From the NCBI GenBank assembly GCA_035222895.1, contig JAVYIG010009862.1, forward strand, positions 1-64,000: a stretch of 64,000 nt of DNA, in the 5' to 3' direction. Below the pieces are notes generated by a model. It had not been told where the DNA came from, made no database searches, and worked only from the letters and a program-made list of their open reading frames with translations. The translations under genes and the position numbers were made by a program. Below are positions 51,481 to 62,254 of the stretch, one piece after another (the first letter of the stretch is position 1; the number at the start of each line of letters is the position of its first letter). The DNA comes from Strongylocentrotus droebachiensis (Eukaryota > Echinodermata > Echinoidea > Camarodonta > Strongylocentrotidae).

Positions 51481-54400
51481 ATGGCAGAGGATATCCAGGA
51501 TGTTTCAACCATTTCCGACGACCATCAAAATGCTTCCACTTGTGCCGAAGAGAACGGTCTCATGAGTTGGTTTAACCCCGTTGCGCTCTTCAAACTCTTC
51601 AGTAATTCTACTAGGTAAGTATAGCCTCAGGGGATACATTGTGAAATATTGAGGGTTGGACAAACAGAACGTGAACAAATGGTATTCATAAACATTAATG
51701 ATATCAGTAATAATAATGATGATGATAATGATAATGTTAAAAATAATGATATTAATGATAACTATATTAACAATAATGATAATAATAATATTGATGATAA
51801 TACTAATAATAACAGTAATAACAACAATAATGATAATTATAATAATAGCATTATTGTATGGTCTAATTGACCCAGGACGGCCATATCAGTATCAACGGTG
51901 CTTTTTCCTTAGGCAGGGGCGGATCCAGGGGGGGGGGGGGGGGGCGGCCCCCTTCCCTAGCCAAAAAATAGGTTAAAAAACTAGTGCTCACAGCTCATTA
52001 AATTGTCGAGGTGATGCTACGCTTTGCAGTGTTTTATATCCCAATCTCGATCTCTCCCATTCTTTGCCTGCTGCAAGCCGAAGATATCTTCGTCTTGCAG
52101 GAGATCGCGTTTCTGGAGTATAATGAAGATCGAACTCTCTCGTTTCAAGAGCCACTGGCGGATCCAGGGGGGGGGGGGGGGGCAACAAAAATAGGATAAA
52201 CAAAAAAGAAGAAGACAGGCCCCTTCCCCTGGTACTCAAACGGGAGGGGGTGTTTAGTGTTTTTTAAATATGGCTTTAAACAAAATTAACCCCCCTTCTT
52301 TGCCGCCGGCTGGATTCGCCCCTTTGGCTAGCTGTCAAGAGCCTTCACAAAATATGACCTAATGCTCCCAGAGACTGACGACAGTAACTCATTCAATTAA
52401 ACAGTTAAACAATCAAAAACACACTGTGCAACCCTTCCAGTGAAGTTTGCAGGCAAAAGTCCTTGTTGCAATGCCAGTTGTAGAATACGAAGTTTCTTAC
52501 TGTGATTGACACTCATTGCTCGTTCCCCCTATTTTTAAAATATATGAAAAATTTACTATACCTCTGGAGGCCTGTAGCTCACAAGCATAGCTTTCACCTT
52601 AGGCCCCTCCAGTTCACTCTTCTCTCTTTAGTTCAGTCGTTATTTGTTTGTCCTTCCTTAAAAATAATACATATGTTACTTATAGTGCCTTTATATTTTC
52701 ATTAGTTCTACAGCCATTGAAAATCAAAGAATGGACGACAGAGCTCTTTCAATGACGAATGACCCCCGATTACAGGAGGTAGGCTAAATATTATTTTGCT
52801 TAACCCCCCCCCCCCCCACTAAACTGTTCCCATTCTCTCTCTCTCTCTCTCTTTCACATTTTATGAGGTAGTTCCGATATTGACACGACGTTATATAGAA
52901 GAATTATCGCAAAAACGACGTCGGCCAAAGTAGTTTTCTGACCATTTACTGAACCGCTGAACCACTTTGTCAACGAAGTTCCGACATTGATATGATGTCA
53001 GCCTGACGCGTACGTCAGTCTATAAAGATGTAATATTACGTCGGAATATTACTTCGGCCTAAGGTAATGATTATTCGCCATTTTCTGACAAAATGTCGAC
53101 CTGACGTCATAATTTGGTCCGATTAATGACGTCGATCCGATGGTTCGATGTTGGCCCAAAGTCGATCCGATGTCATTTTCCCGATTATTTACCGAAATAC
53201 TCGGTTTTACTGCTTTTACTGTTTTTAAAGGCCCACTGCACTACTGGTAGCTACTTGCGCCCTCTATGTAACAAACAATGCCTAATCGGTGACCATTGGT
53301 CCCCCATAGTCCTCTTTTTCTTATGTTAACTGAGAGCTGAGTTGATGAGATAACCACCTGTCCAGTGACCTTGCAGAGCGGTCTAATCCCTCCTGTAAAC
53401 TACGGCAGATAAGCTTTAATAGATGTCATTATTTGGTCGGATTATTAACGTCGACCTAACATAAATGTCTGATCATTTACCGACCTAGTTGATTCTAATC
53501 ATTGTCCGATATTGGTTCGATGTTGGCCCAAATCTATCTGACACTGATGCGATGTCGATCGGCCCAACGTCAGCTTTGTGATGTCATAATCTTGGCGGAT
53601 TAATGACATAAACGGACCATTTACCGACCTACTAAATTTTAACAATTTTTTGATATTGGTCTTCGTTGCTATTCTTCCATTCTGTAGTACCAATCATCAC
53701 TTTAAATAAATAATTGTGGTGGTGGTTATTTTACCTGACTGCTAAGAAAGCATGAATGCCTGTTAGTAAGCAACCAGACGGTCGCTGGCTTTAGGTCCTC
53801 TCCGAGGGACCGGATAATGAGGATTAATGCCTTACCAAAGGGCACATTATAGCGCATCGACTTGGTTTCGAACCCGGGTCGCCGGATTACGAGACCACTG
53901 CTCTACCGACTGAGCTATCGCGCCTCCTCATTACTTAAATACTAATCATGATGATAATTACTATTATATTCCACATACTAAGAATCTTGCTCTACGATTG
54001 GTCAAAAAAGTAAATCACGTGATGAAAGATAGTTTGCCCATTATTGATGGGAGAAGCAAAAAGTTTGTTACACTGTGTAGATAGTACTACTATATAATGC
54101 ACAGTGCAACGCACTTTCACTGAAGATAGAAGTACTATCTACACAGGGCAACGCACTTTCACTGAAGATTATCCAAAAGCGCACTAAAAGAGGCGTAATT
54201 AAGCGCGCATTACCAATGAGCGCAATTAAAGCAAACACATGATGCGTGCACCCTACCATCAAGGGGTTGGGTTAAACTTTTAACTTTTTTGGTGTGAATT
54301 TGGGCCTGGTGTCTTTCATGTAGATGCATACACGTCCTTTTCTTTTTGTAGTTAAATTGTTTTAGATGTGGAATATAAAGCAAATAATCACCTCTTGGTT

Positions 54401-57400
54401 TCAGGCAATGTCAAACTATCACTTCCTCGTCGATCAGAATGTATACGCTATATTTCTTCAGCTTCGCTTCGGAAAGAAAGCTACATCCAGATCGCCTCGG
54501 AAGTGATAGTTTGTCCCATCACCTTCACCAACGGTAGTTATTTGCTTACTTATACAAATATTTCAATTTGCCTCTCCGTGAATTTCCTCCAACTTAAATG
54601 ACGAAGGCGCTTCACCAGGTTAGAACCTCCTGGAGCCAATGGATCTTTGAGACGCCAAATGGCAAGGTCACCCTCAAGACCTCGCTCATGGAACAACTTC
54701 AACCTACAAGGCCAGATGACAAAACATATCGTAATGATCTTGAGTTAACGGGGATTACCCTTATCGATCTGAAGAACCGCTCCGATCCCCTTTTCCAGTC
54801 ACTAGGTAATCTATCGTATGAACTGTGGTTGATTAATGTGCCCTACTTGCTCTATAACGAGTTGAGTAATATTTCTACTTGATATCAAGTTTAAAATGGA
54901 ACATGCAGGTTTGAAATGCTTACCCTAACTCGCTTAGAGTGAAGGATGGCAACACACGAAGACAATACTTCTATTTGCTACCAATTGATATATTAATATA
55001 TTATCTGATTTTAAGATTGAGAAGCCATGATTTTGCATATTGCCTTTACCTTTTTTAACTGATTTATTACGTTAACTTTCAAGACTTATAATGGCACTGT
55101 TTCCTCGTACATTTTTATTCGGATATATTTGTTCTTTTTGGAATGACATTGACTATTTGAACCCACGCGATGCCTCACTTTATATCGAAAAGCAAAGACA
55201 CAACATGACCAAAGAAAACAACAGTGACAAAATTAATCCAGTCCTAAGATTAGTTAATTAGTAACCCTCGACACCTTTATTACGTGCCATGTTTTCTCAA
55301 AGGAATCTATCTTTTCATTTGTGCTTATTCTTTATCTGATCGGCAATCAATTGAATATGTTATGGTATTAATCATATCAGGCGCGTACGCAGGGGGGGGG
55401 GGGGGGGGGGGGGGGGTTAAACCCCCCTTCATTTTTCATATGTTTGTAAATTCGGAAATACGAACCTTCTGAATTAGGAACCTTCTGTAACCGGTTTAGT
55501 TTTGATCTTATTTTGTACAGAACGGATGTTGGCAGAAGACAAGGAGTTTTTGACACTGTTCGTGAAGGCTTTTCGTGCAACGCTTGAATGGTCGATCACG
55601 GAGTCTGGAATTAATCTTATGTACGTCGAGGTACTACGGATATTGAATGAGGTTAGTTACCGTCTTGCAACTCAATGTGTGCCATGACTAAATGGACTTT
55701 CCATTCATGATCATAGATAAACAAAAGTCCATGGTTGCTTAAACTGGTTGAAGTTTTCGGGGGGGGGGGTATTATGCTGCCCATGTTCCACAAACATTTT
55801 AATCTGATGCTCTGCTTCAGCTTTTGTTCAAAATCGGATTTAAAAAACGAAAGTTAGTGGCCCGAATTCACAAAAAAAGGAGGTTTGTGCGTCGACGCCT
55901 TTCAGACAAAGGTTTATCTGAACCTTCGTCCGAAATGCATCGAAACGCGTCATATGACGCACATAAACCTAGGTTTGTCGACAAACCTCCTTTTTTTAAT
56001 TCGGGCTATAGAGTCTGACGTCTGAGTAACTTAGACGTGTCGACCCAGGTTCATGTTTAACAGAATTAGTACATAATACAAGCTTTGCTTTTTAGTAGAT
56101 CCCCCACTTTATTGATTGATTTATATGATTGTATTCTCTGTTATAACTATTATCATGTACATTATGTTTTCTATATTGAAACTTGAAACTTGAATACTGA
56201 TGAGTGAAGATGGTACTTTGCGAGAACATGGAAAAGTGCAAATTGAGGGGTGGAGGGGGGGGGGGGGGTGGGACACAGTCGGGGGTTTAGCGTGGGCCTA
56301 GCCGTTGGGGTGCCACTCGGATCATGGAATGGGTGGGGCGGTCTTTCTGGGAAAACGATGCAGAGGGTGCATCTACTCCTATATACGTTTGCTTCCATCT
56401 CTCACTTTTTTCTCACTCATTCGCTTTTGCCTTCGATTCTTTGCGCCATTTGGTCCAGGGAGCACGTGTCCATGGGCCATGCCATTATGACATCTGTTAC
56501 CAATTTTTTGCTTTTCCTTATAATGGTTTAGAAGCGAAATGCAAAGAATTAGACAACATTGATATAGACAGTTTAGTCTTTTTACTTTAAAAAAAAATCT
56601 TTTTACTGATGTATTTGGCGTTAATATTGTACTCAAACTTTATTTCGCAAAAATAACTTTGCCTCATATTATTTTCTCCTCCTCATGTCAATTTCTTACA
56701 AGATCAATGAGCAAAATGGGTCCCCGGTGTCTCGTCGCTTGTTCTGGCTCCAATGCCTGGAATCTAGGCCTAGTCAAAATTTAGTCCGTGACATACGCCA
56801 GAAGGCCCAGAATGCCACGTCCGAATTCAAGGTTAGAATGATTTTTTTTAAGTTTGGACAAAATAAAATATACCCTGAAAAGGATAGGCCTAGTTCTTAT
56901 TTTCTAAATATTACAAGAAGCACTTAAACCATATGGATCAAAATAAAAAATATGTACAGTCCCTTAATATCCATTTCTGTGTAAAGTGCATGAGACATTC
57001 AGCAAGAATGGGTACATTTTTCATAGTTTGGCGTTTCCTAGTATCATATCCAGACGTTGTGGCCCGAATTCACAAAGGAGGTTTGTCGACAAACCTCCTT
57101 TTTTTAATTCGGGCTATAGAGTCTGACGTCTGAGTAACTTAGACGTGTCGACCCAGGTTCATGTTTAACAGAATTAGTACATAATACAAGCTTTGCTTTT
57201 TAGTAGATCCCCCACTTTATTGATTGATTTATATGATTGTATTCTCTGTTATAACTATTATCATGTACATTATGTTTTCTATATTGAAACTTGAAACTTG
57301 AATACTGATGAGTGAAGATGGTACTTTGCGAGAACATGGAAAAGTGCAAATTGAGGGGTGGAGGGGGGGGGGGGGGGGTGGGACACAGTCGGGGGTTTAG

Positions 57401-60400
57401 CGTGGGCCTAGCCGTTGGGGTGCCACTCGGATCATGGAATGGGTGGGGCGGTCTTTCTGGGAAAACGATGCAGAGGGTGCATCTACTCCTATATACGTTT
57501 GCTTCCATCTCTCACTTTTTTCTCACTCATTCGCTTTTGCCTTCGCTTCTTTGCGCCATTTGGTCCAGGGAGCACGTGTCCATGGGCCATGCCATTATGA
57601 CATCTGTTACCAATTTTTTGCTTTTCCTTATAATGGTTTAGAAGCGAAATGCAAAGAATTAGACAACATTGATATAGACAGTTTAGTCTTTTTACTTTAA
57701 AAAAAAATCTTTTTACTGATGTATTTGGCGTTAATATTGTACTCAAACTTTATTTCGCAAAAATAACTTTGCCTCATATTATTTTCTCCTCCTCATGTCA
57801 ATTTCTTACAAGATCAATGAGCAAAATGGGTCCCCGGTGTCTCGTCGCTTGTTCTGGCTCCAATGCCTGGAATCTAGGCCTAGTCAAAATTTAGTCCGTG
57901 ACATACGCCAGAAGGCCCAGAATGCCACGTCCGAATTCAAGGTTAGAATGATTTTTTTTAAGTTTGGACAAAATAAAATATACCCTGAAAAGGATAGGCC
58001 TAGTTCTTATTTTCTAAATATTACAAGAAGCACTTAAACCATATGGGTCAAAATAAAAAATATGTACAGTCCCTTAATATCCATTTCTGTGTAAAGTGCA
58101 TGAGACATTCAGCAAGAATGGGTACATTTTTCATAGTTTGGCGTTTCCTAGTATCATATCCAGACGTTGTGGCCCGAATTCACAAAGGAGGTTTGTCGAC
58201 AAACCTAGGTTTGTGTGCGTCATAATAATTATGGCGCGCTTCGACGCGTTGGTCAAAACGCACCTAAACCTAGGTTTGTCGACAAACCTCCTTTGTGAAT
58301 TCGGGCCTGTGTGTCCAGACAGGTTGTGCACACGCAATATTTCAAAAATCTTTTAAGAGTTATGGTAGACAATATTACAAGGGACAAATATATTTACGAT
58401 GGTTAGAGGTAGTTGATGCATACATTTCGTTAAATCCAAAGGGAAAGGTGGTGGCTTTATTTTTGTTAAGCGTCCGGACACACAACCTCCTATCATACAT
58501 ACATGTATTTGATATACATAATTCACCTTAGTTTTCCGATTGCCTCACAACGGGTCTTTTTTCCACAGAGATAAGAAGATATGAATGGTTCGCTGTTTAA
58601 AATATACTTACAAACGAAATGTATCACGTATATACAATAAAAAGTTTCTTTCCGTTTTAGCACATTTAGTAAGTTTTCGATGTTGATTCGTTCCTTCTGC
58701 TTTAAACAAAGAGAAACTGGTTGGCGTTTTAATTTCATGCATCTTTACAAAATAACATTTAGGCCTTCACGTGGCTTGACGTACCTTTTCTGCTCAATGT
58801 CAGAACAAAATGGGAGTACGTGTCTCGTGAAGCTCGTCTGATCAGGGTAAGTGATTTTGCTTATACATTTTGGCAAGATGCCCCAAAATTCTGGAGCTGT
58901 GAAGATTTTGACTTTATGTTCGATCCATTTTAAGCTCTAATGGTTGGCCGGTTTCGTTGTTTTACTTGACTACTAAGAAAGCATGTAAATGCCCCGGCCC
59001 CCCACTCCGAGAACGGAGGGATACCATGCGTGTTACCAAAATGTCCGGTAAAGGGGTACTTTTCGTGCGACAAAGTCCGGCCCGAGGATTCTAAAAACAG
59101 GGGGTGTATTTGACTTTTCACCCGGAGATTTCCTTTAAAAAGGGGGATTTTTTCTTTTCTCTCTCATCTCTTTGGACTCCTGAGAAATGATGTAGACTAG
59201 TTTTGTACTGTAGTCTTTCCTTATTCACACACAGCTGCATTACTATCCTGGCTGTGTCCTGTGTATTGAACCTATTTTTATTAATTCTCAACATTTAAAA
59301 CACCACTGTACAAAACTCAACTGATTTCACTCAAAATCGGTACTTTAGTTTAGTGACGATTGATGACACCTAAAATTAAATAGCAGTAATTACTGATTCG
59401 TTAAATCTAAAAAGTTTCTTTACGAGGATAAAGTACTTAGTTACAGAGTTTGATTACAAAAGTCATTTATTATGACATATTACTATGTGAAAGGACACAT
59501 CATGCAGGCACAGGTGATGTCAGTTAAGATTAATGGAAGGTTTATTTCTAACTAAGTCTCAATATCAGGCACTAAAGTAATTATTCGGTGGTGATATATT
59601 ATGCAGATAAGTGAGCATAGAACTAATTTGCAGACTTTGTTTATTTTTACAAGGTATGAATGAAAACACGAGCACAGCCATTTTGTATGTATTTCATGTG
59701 CTAAATGTCTGTACGTAATGCAGGCTGAGTTCGTTGGGGGTATTCCCTGGGTGTGTGAGCCAACCAGTAATGACAGCTTATCTGAGATAAGGGGGGGGGG
59801 GGGGGGGGGGTGGTCTGCATGTCCTGGGATAGGGGGGTTCATGGAGCAGTGTTCCGGATTTAGGGGTGTCTCCAAGGCAGGAAAAGCCCGCGAAAAGCCC
59901 GCGAATGGGGGGTCCAGAAATGTTGGCAGTCCTCAGATAGGGGGTGCTTTCAAAAAGAGGGAACAAGCATTTGCGTACCCTAATTTAACCCTCAGTGGGG
60001 GGGGGGGGGGGATATGCTTGTAATAGTAACCACGGGACCGACGGCTTACGGTCCTCTTCGATCGAGGGACTTGGTAAAGAGGATTATGCCTTACCGAATG
60101 GCACTAGCGCATCGACTTGGTTTCTAAACCGGGACCTCTCGGGACTTCTCGGTTACGAGACCACTGCTCTACCAAAGAGCCATCGCGCCGCACTTCATAC
60201 AATAATCTTATATACAGTAATCTACGCGTATAGGTCAAAGTAGTCTTGACTTGCCCATTGAAAGAAGATGAGTTCAGTTAAACATCATTTCAGACTAAAA
60301 CCACATGTCAGCATTACCTCAAACAATGAAGATTTGTTCTTCTTCTCCATGTTTGATCCACTTTTCTTCACACAGATGTCTGCCTGAATTCCAATAACAC

Positions 60401-62254
60401 AACTGCTTACACCTTGACAAATTTTGTCGAGGGGGTCGCCCCTTCACGCTCATAAATATTTATGCCACCCCCACACTGTTTATCCCATCTTCAATCATCA
60501 GAAATGGCCAATGTATTCATGATTTGGTTAACAAATACCAAACGCACCAACATCAAAAACCGAAACAAAAGTAAAGGGGGAAAAACGCTGCGTACTGAAG
60601 ACCTTGACTGCCACCTTGTTTTGAGAATATCATACACAAACATGCGACGAAAGTCGATTGTGTCAATCCATCTCTTGTATCGTTAGGTGGTCGAAGCAAA
60701 TAAATAGTTAGATTTCCACTAAATGCTCTGATAATTATTTAGTTTGTTATTGTTTTGCTTTGTTAATTATTATTATTTAAAAAACTAAATTTGTTGTTCT
60801 TTTTTTGCTCATTCTTATACATATAATTGTTTTTATTATGCTATGTTTCTTGATTTTGTAATGAATTGCTTTTTTATTTTCATTTCGTTTTATTATTATT
60901 TGTGTTGTTTCTTTGTGTGTTTGTTTCTTTGTTTATCGTATGTGCATTTGTGGGTTTGTGCGTATGTGTCTGTGATTGCGATACAGGATGGAGAAACGTT
61001 GAAGGCAGACACCGAGAACACCATCAGGTTACTGATTAATGAGACGACATTAGCCAGGAGCCAAGCTCAGTTACCCTTCATTCCAGGAAATCTTCAGTTC
61101 CAAGTGGAGCGAGATAATATCGTGCAGTCGGCGCTGGAAAATGTTGAGAAATACTGGGAAGATTCGGATTCAAACTCTGTCTGGCTCAAACCTTTGAAAG
61201 TAAACTTTGAAGGGGAGTATGCGATAGATGTTGGTGGCCCCAGTAAGGTAAATATACCATGAACACGGTGAACATTTTTGTATTTTACATCACAGAGATC
61301 AGTTAATACGCCCAAGTATTCTGTCATTCATTTACATTTATAACAACAACAAAAAACCGCTGCGATTCTAATATTCAGCCATTTAACGCGCCATATCTGA
61401 ATAGGCCTTTAAGGCTCTTTCAGGGGGCGTTTCACAAAGCCTTTTTTTAATGACAAATGACAAAAATCAGTGACAAATCTGCTGATAACCAATCAGAAGC
61501 AAGGATTTCAGTAGCTTATAACACAAGCTGTCATTTGTCACTGATGACAAGTTTTGTGAAACGCCCCCCAGATCTTTCAGATTAGTGGCGGTAATACCCC
61601 CCCCTCCCCCCCCCAAAAAAAAACGCCATGCCGGTTTATTTTTCTTACATGTAAATGAATAGTAACTGCGCCCAACAAAGGTCCCACGTGAATGGGCTTT
61701 ACGCGGTGTTATGAGATAGGAAATGGGAAGCGTAAAACGCTTGTAATTATCACAGAGAAAATAAAAGAAGAAGGAGAAGGAAAAAAAGATGAAAGTTTGA
61801 AGCATGATTCGAAGTACTCCAGACTAAACAAGTTGAAGAGAGAAAAATATAAAAATCGAGCAAGATATCGATACCATATATCCATACCATGAACAAACGA
61901 AAGCATCAATGAAAAAAACAAAATATCCCTGCATGCTGTTCTTAAAGTATAAGGGCAAATAAAAGATCTTTTGATATTAATGTCTGATAGTCTGGTACAA
62001 TGTACGTCACCATGTATGATAGAGTTTTGAATATAAATTGACACAAAAATCTGTATTTCCATTTTATTTTGGGACTGATGAATGCTTTAATAGATTTAGC
62101 CCATAATCATTTAGAACTTAATTACAATTATGCCTCGATTATATTTCTGCAGGAGTTCTTTCATTGCCTGTTTTCCGCCTTGTTGGACCCAGAGCTTCAC
62201 ATATTACGGAAGATCGATGATCAGGCTGTCTCCTCAAACGTGTGGTTCAATCCG
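51481..62254 (+). CDS. HECT-type E3 ubiquitin ligase, 5' part
   Basis: Exons from phase-matched splice sites: 51481-51614, 52706-52778, 54405-54502, 54624-54805, 55521-55651, 56703-56831, 57813-57941 (duplicate), 58763-58846, 60987-61247 and 62153-62254. All junction phases agree. The start MAEDIQDVSTISDD has GCT-ATG-G context. The middle is helical and unrecognised (WSQWIFETPNGK, FLTLFVKAFRATLEW, FTWLDVPFLLNVRTKWEY). The HECT domain begins in exon 60987-61247 with VERDNIVQSALENV, then VNFEGEYAIDVGGPSK and, in the next exon, EFFHCLFSALLDPE and VWFNP. HECT ligases accept ubiquitin on a C-terminal Cys and pass it to substrates; that Cys lies beyond 64,000. About 398 residues are visible with one duplicate exon, 441 with both. 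Subfamily not recognised; WFNP recalls UBE3A-like HECTs. Confidence 0.88.
51690..51865. repeat. GAT/AAT trinucleotide-rich tract, HECT intron 1
   Basis: Imperfect AATGAT/AATAAT repeats giving Asn/Asp or Ile/Met translations, not a gene. Confidence 0.88.
51910..52200. repeat. Two GCGGATCCAGG-anchored G runs
   Basis: GGGGCGGATCCAGG followed by about 17 G at 51,927, and TGGCGGATCCAGG followed by about 17 G at 52,166. The shared left border and the similar right sides (CAAAAAATAGG / CAACAAAAATAGG) suggest two copies of one short element, not random runs. Confidence 0.7.
52865..53695. repeat. Degenerate CGAC/TCGG-rich repeat cluster
   Basis: Many imperfect copies of GTTCCGATATTGACACGACG, CCGATGTTGGCCCAA and GATGTCATAATTTGGTC-like words. 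It is interrupted at 53,230-53,400 by a block shared with the MCM9 3' flank (GGTCCCCCATAGTCCTCTTT, TTATGTTAACTGAGAGCTGA). Similar degenerate GACGT-type repeats occur in several invertebrate genomes. Non-coding. Confidence 0.65.
53730..53932 (-). repeat. tRNA-Thr-like SINE, best copy
   Basis: On the minus strand the head is tRNA-like: GGCGCGATAGCTCAGTCGG, GTAGAGCAGTGGTCTCGTAA, then CCGGCGACCCGGGTTCGAAAC. The A box (TAGCTCAGTCGG) and B box (GGTTCGAAACC) are good, and the anticodon loop CTCGTAA would read CGT (Thr). A ~130-bp tail follows, so this is a SINE and not a tRNA gene. Further copies at 60,045 and 25,590. Confidence 0.83.
55392..55416. repeat. 25-base G run
   Basis: Preceded by CAGGCGCGTACGCAGG and followed by TTAAACCCCCCTTCATTTTT. 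A short dispersed element border like those at 3,195 and 51,927. Confidence 0.85.
55859..56007. mobile_element. MITE family D, copy 1
   Basis: GGCCCGAATTCACAAA at the left, GTTTGTCGACAAACC near the right, then a T7 run and AATTCGGGC. The right end has TTTTTTAA in place of the GTG found at 58,307; this marker identifies the right half of the hybrid copy at 57,061. Confidence 0.88.
56703..56831 (+). CDS. HECT-gene duplicated exon, copy 1
   Basis: A 129-nt phase-0 exon (43 codons: INEQNGSPVSRRLFW ... NATSEFK) after acceptor TTCTTACAAG, with donor GTTAGA. Identical at the coding level to copy 2, so inclusion of either one, or both, keeps the frame. The acceptor AAG is weak. Confidence 0.82.
57061..57115. 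mobile_element. Hybrid family-D MITE at duplication junction
   Basis: A 55-bp palindrome: the left half GGCCCGAATTCACAAAGG is that of the 58,171 copy, and the right half (CTCC, T7, AATTCGGGC) is that of the 55,859 copy. The two are joined at the shared GTTTGTCGACAAAC core. Confidence 0.92.
57813..57941 (+). CDS. HECT-gene duplicated exon, copy 2
   Basis: Same sequence, acceptor and donor as copy 1, 1,110 bp downstream. Whether transcripts carry one or both cannot be read from the DNA. Mutually exclusive use would give no protein difference now. Confidence 0.82.
58171..58307. mobile_element. MITE family D, best copy (137 bp)
   Basis: Perfect 42-bp inverted ends beginning GGCCCGAATTCACAAAGG and containing GTTTGTCGACAAACCTAGG. 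The spacer includes GCGCGCTTCGACGCG. Non-coding. Confidence 0.95.
58980..59130. repeat. Dispersed repeat shared with 51,050-51,155
   Basis: CCCCACTCCG, GAGGGATACCATGCG, CAAAATGTCCGGTAAAGGGG and TACTTTTCGTGCGACAAA occur in order in both places (the other copy is in the HECT 5' flank). Family not known. Confidence 0.7.
59720..60015. repeat. G-run-rich intronic stretch
   Basis: G runs at about 59,791-59,810 and 59,996-60,010 with GGGATAGGGGG and AGATAGGGGG-type words between them. The open frames are not credible. Confidence 0.7.
60045..60195 (-). repeat. tRNA-Thr-like SINE, second copy
   Basis: Same order as 53,730-53,932: GGTCCTCTTCGATCGAGGGA, GGATTATGCCTTACC, GCGCATCGACTTGG, ACGAGACCACTGCTCTACCA and GAGCCATCGCGCC. 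An 18-bp insertion (CGGGACCTCTCGGGACTT) interrupts the B-box region. Confidence 0.72.
61423..61568. mobile_element. MITE family A, copy 2 (146 bp), HECT intron
   Basis: GGGGGCGTTTCACAAAGCC / TTTTGTGAAACGCCCCC inverted ends, interior nearly identical to 16,988-17,134. A few small indels and substitutions separate the two. Confidence 0.9.

Larger units (their letters stand above)
55972..58189 (+). repeat. Recent 1.1-kb tandem duplication with one coding exon
   Basis: Copy 1 is 55,972-57,079 and copy 2 is 57,080-58,189 (1,108 and 1,110 bp). By eye the copies differ by a two-base change in one G run and two substitutions (in the CTTCGATTC/CTTCGCTTC word and the ATGGATC/ATGGGTC word). Each holds a 129-nt HECT-gene exon with its acceptor and donor. 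Breakpoints fall inside family-D MITEs. Confidence 0.95.

Noticed and set aside
53860..53932. Possible functional tRNA-Thr gene on the minus strand
   Set aside because: The tRNA-like part continues into a shared 130-bp tail with copies elsewhere, so it is a SINE head.
54405..54601. Alternative reading of the HECT exon at 54,405 as ending at GTAGTT (54,536)
   Set aside because: That frame leaves the next exon out of phase or with a stop; the GAA|GTGATA donor with acceptor GGTTAG at 54,623 keeps all phases consistent.
56250..57700. Repeated 60-109-codon frames in both 1.1-kb copies
   Set aside because: Intronic sequence duplicated with the exon; frames span G runs and lack family resemblance.
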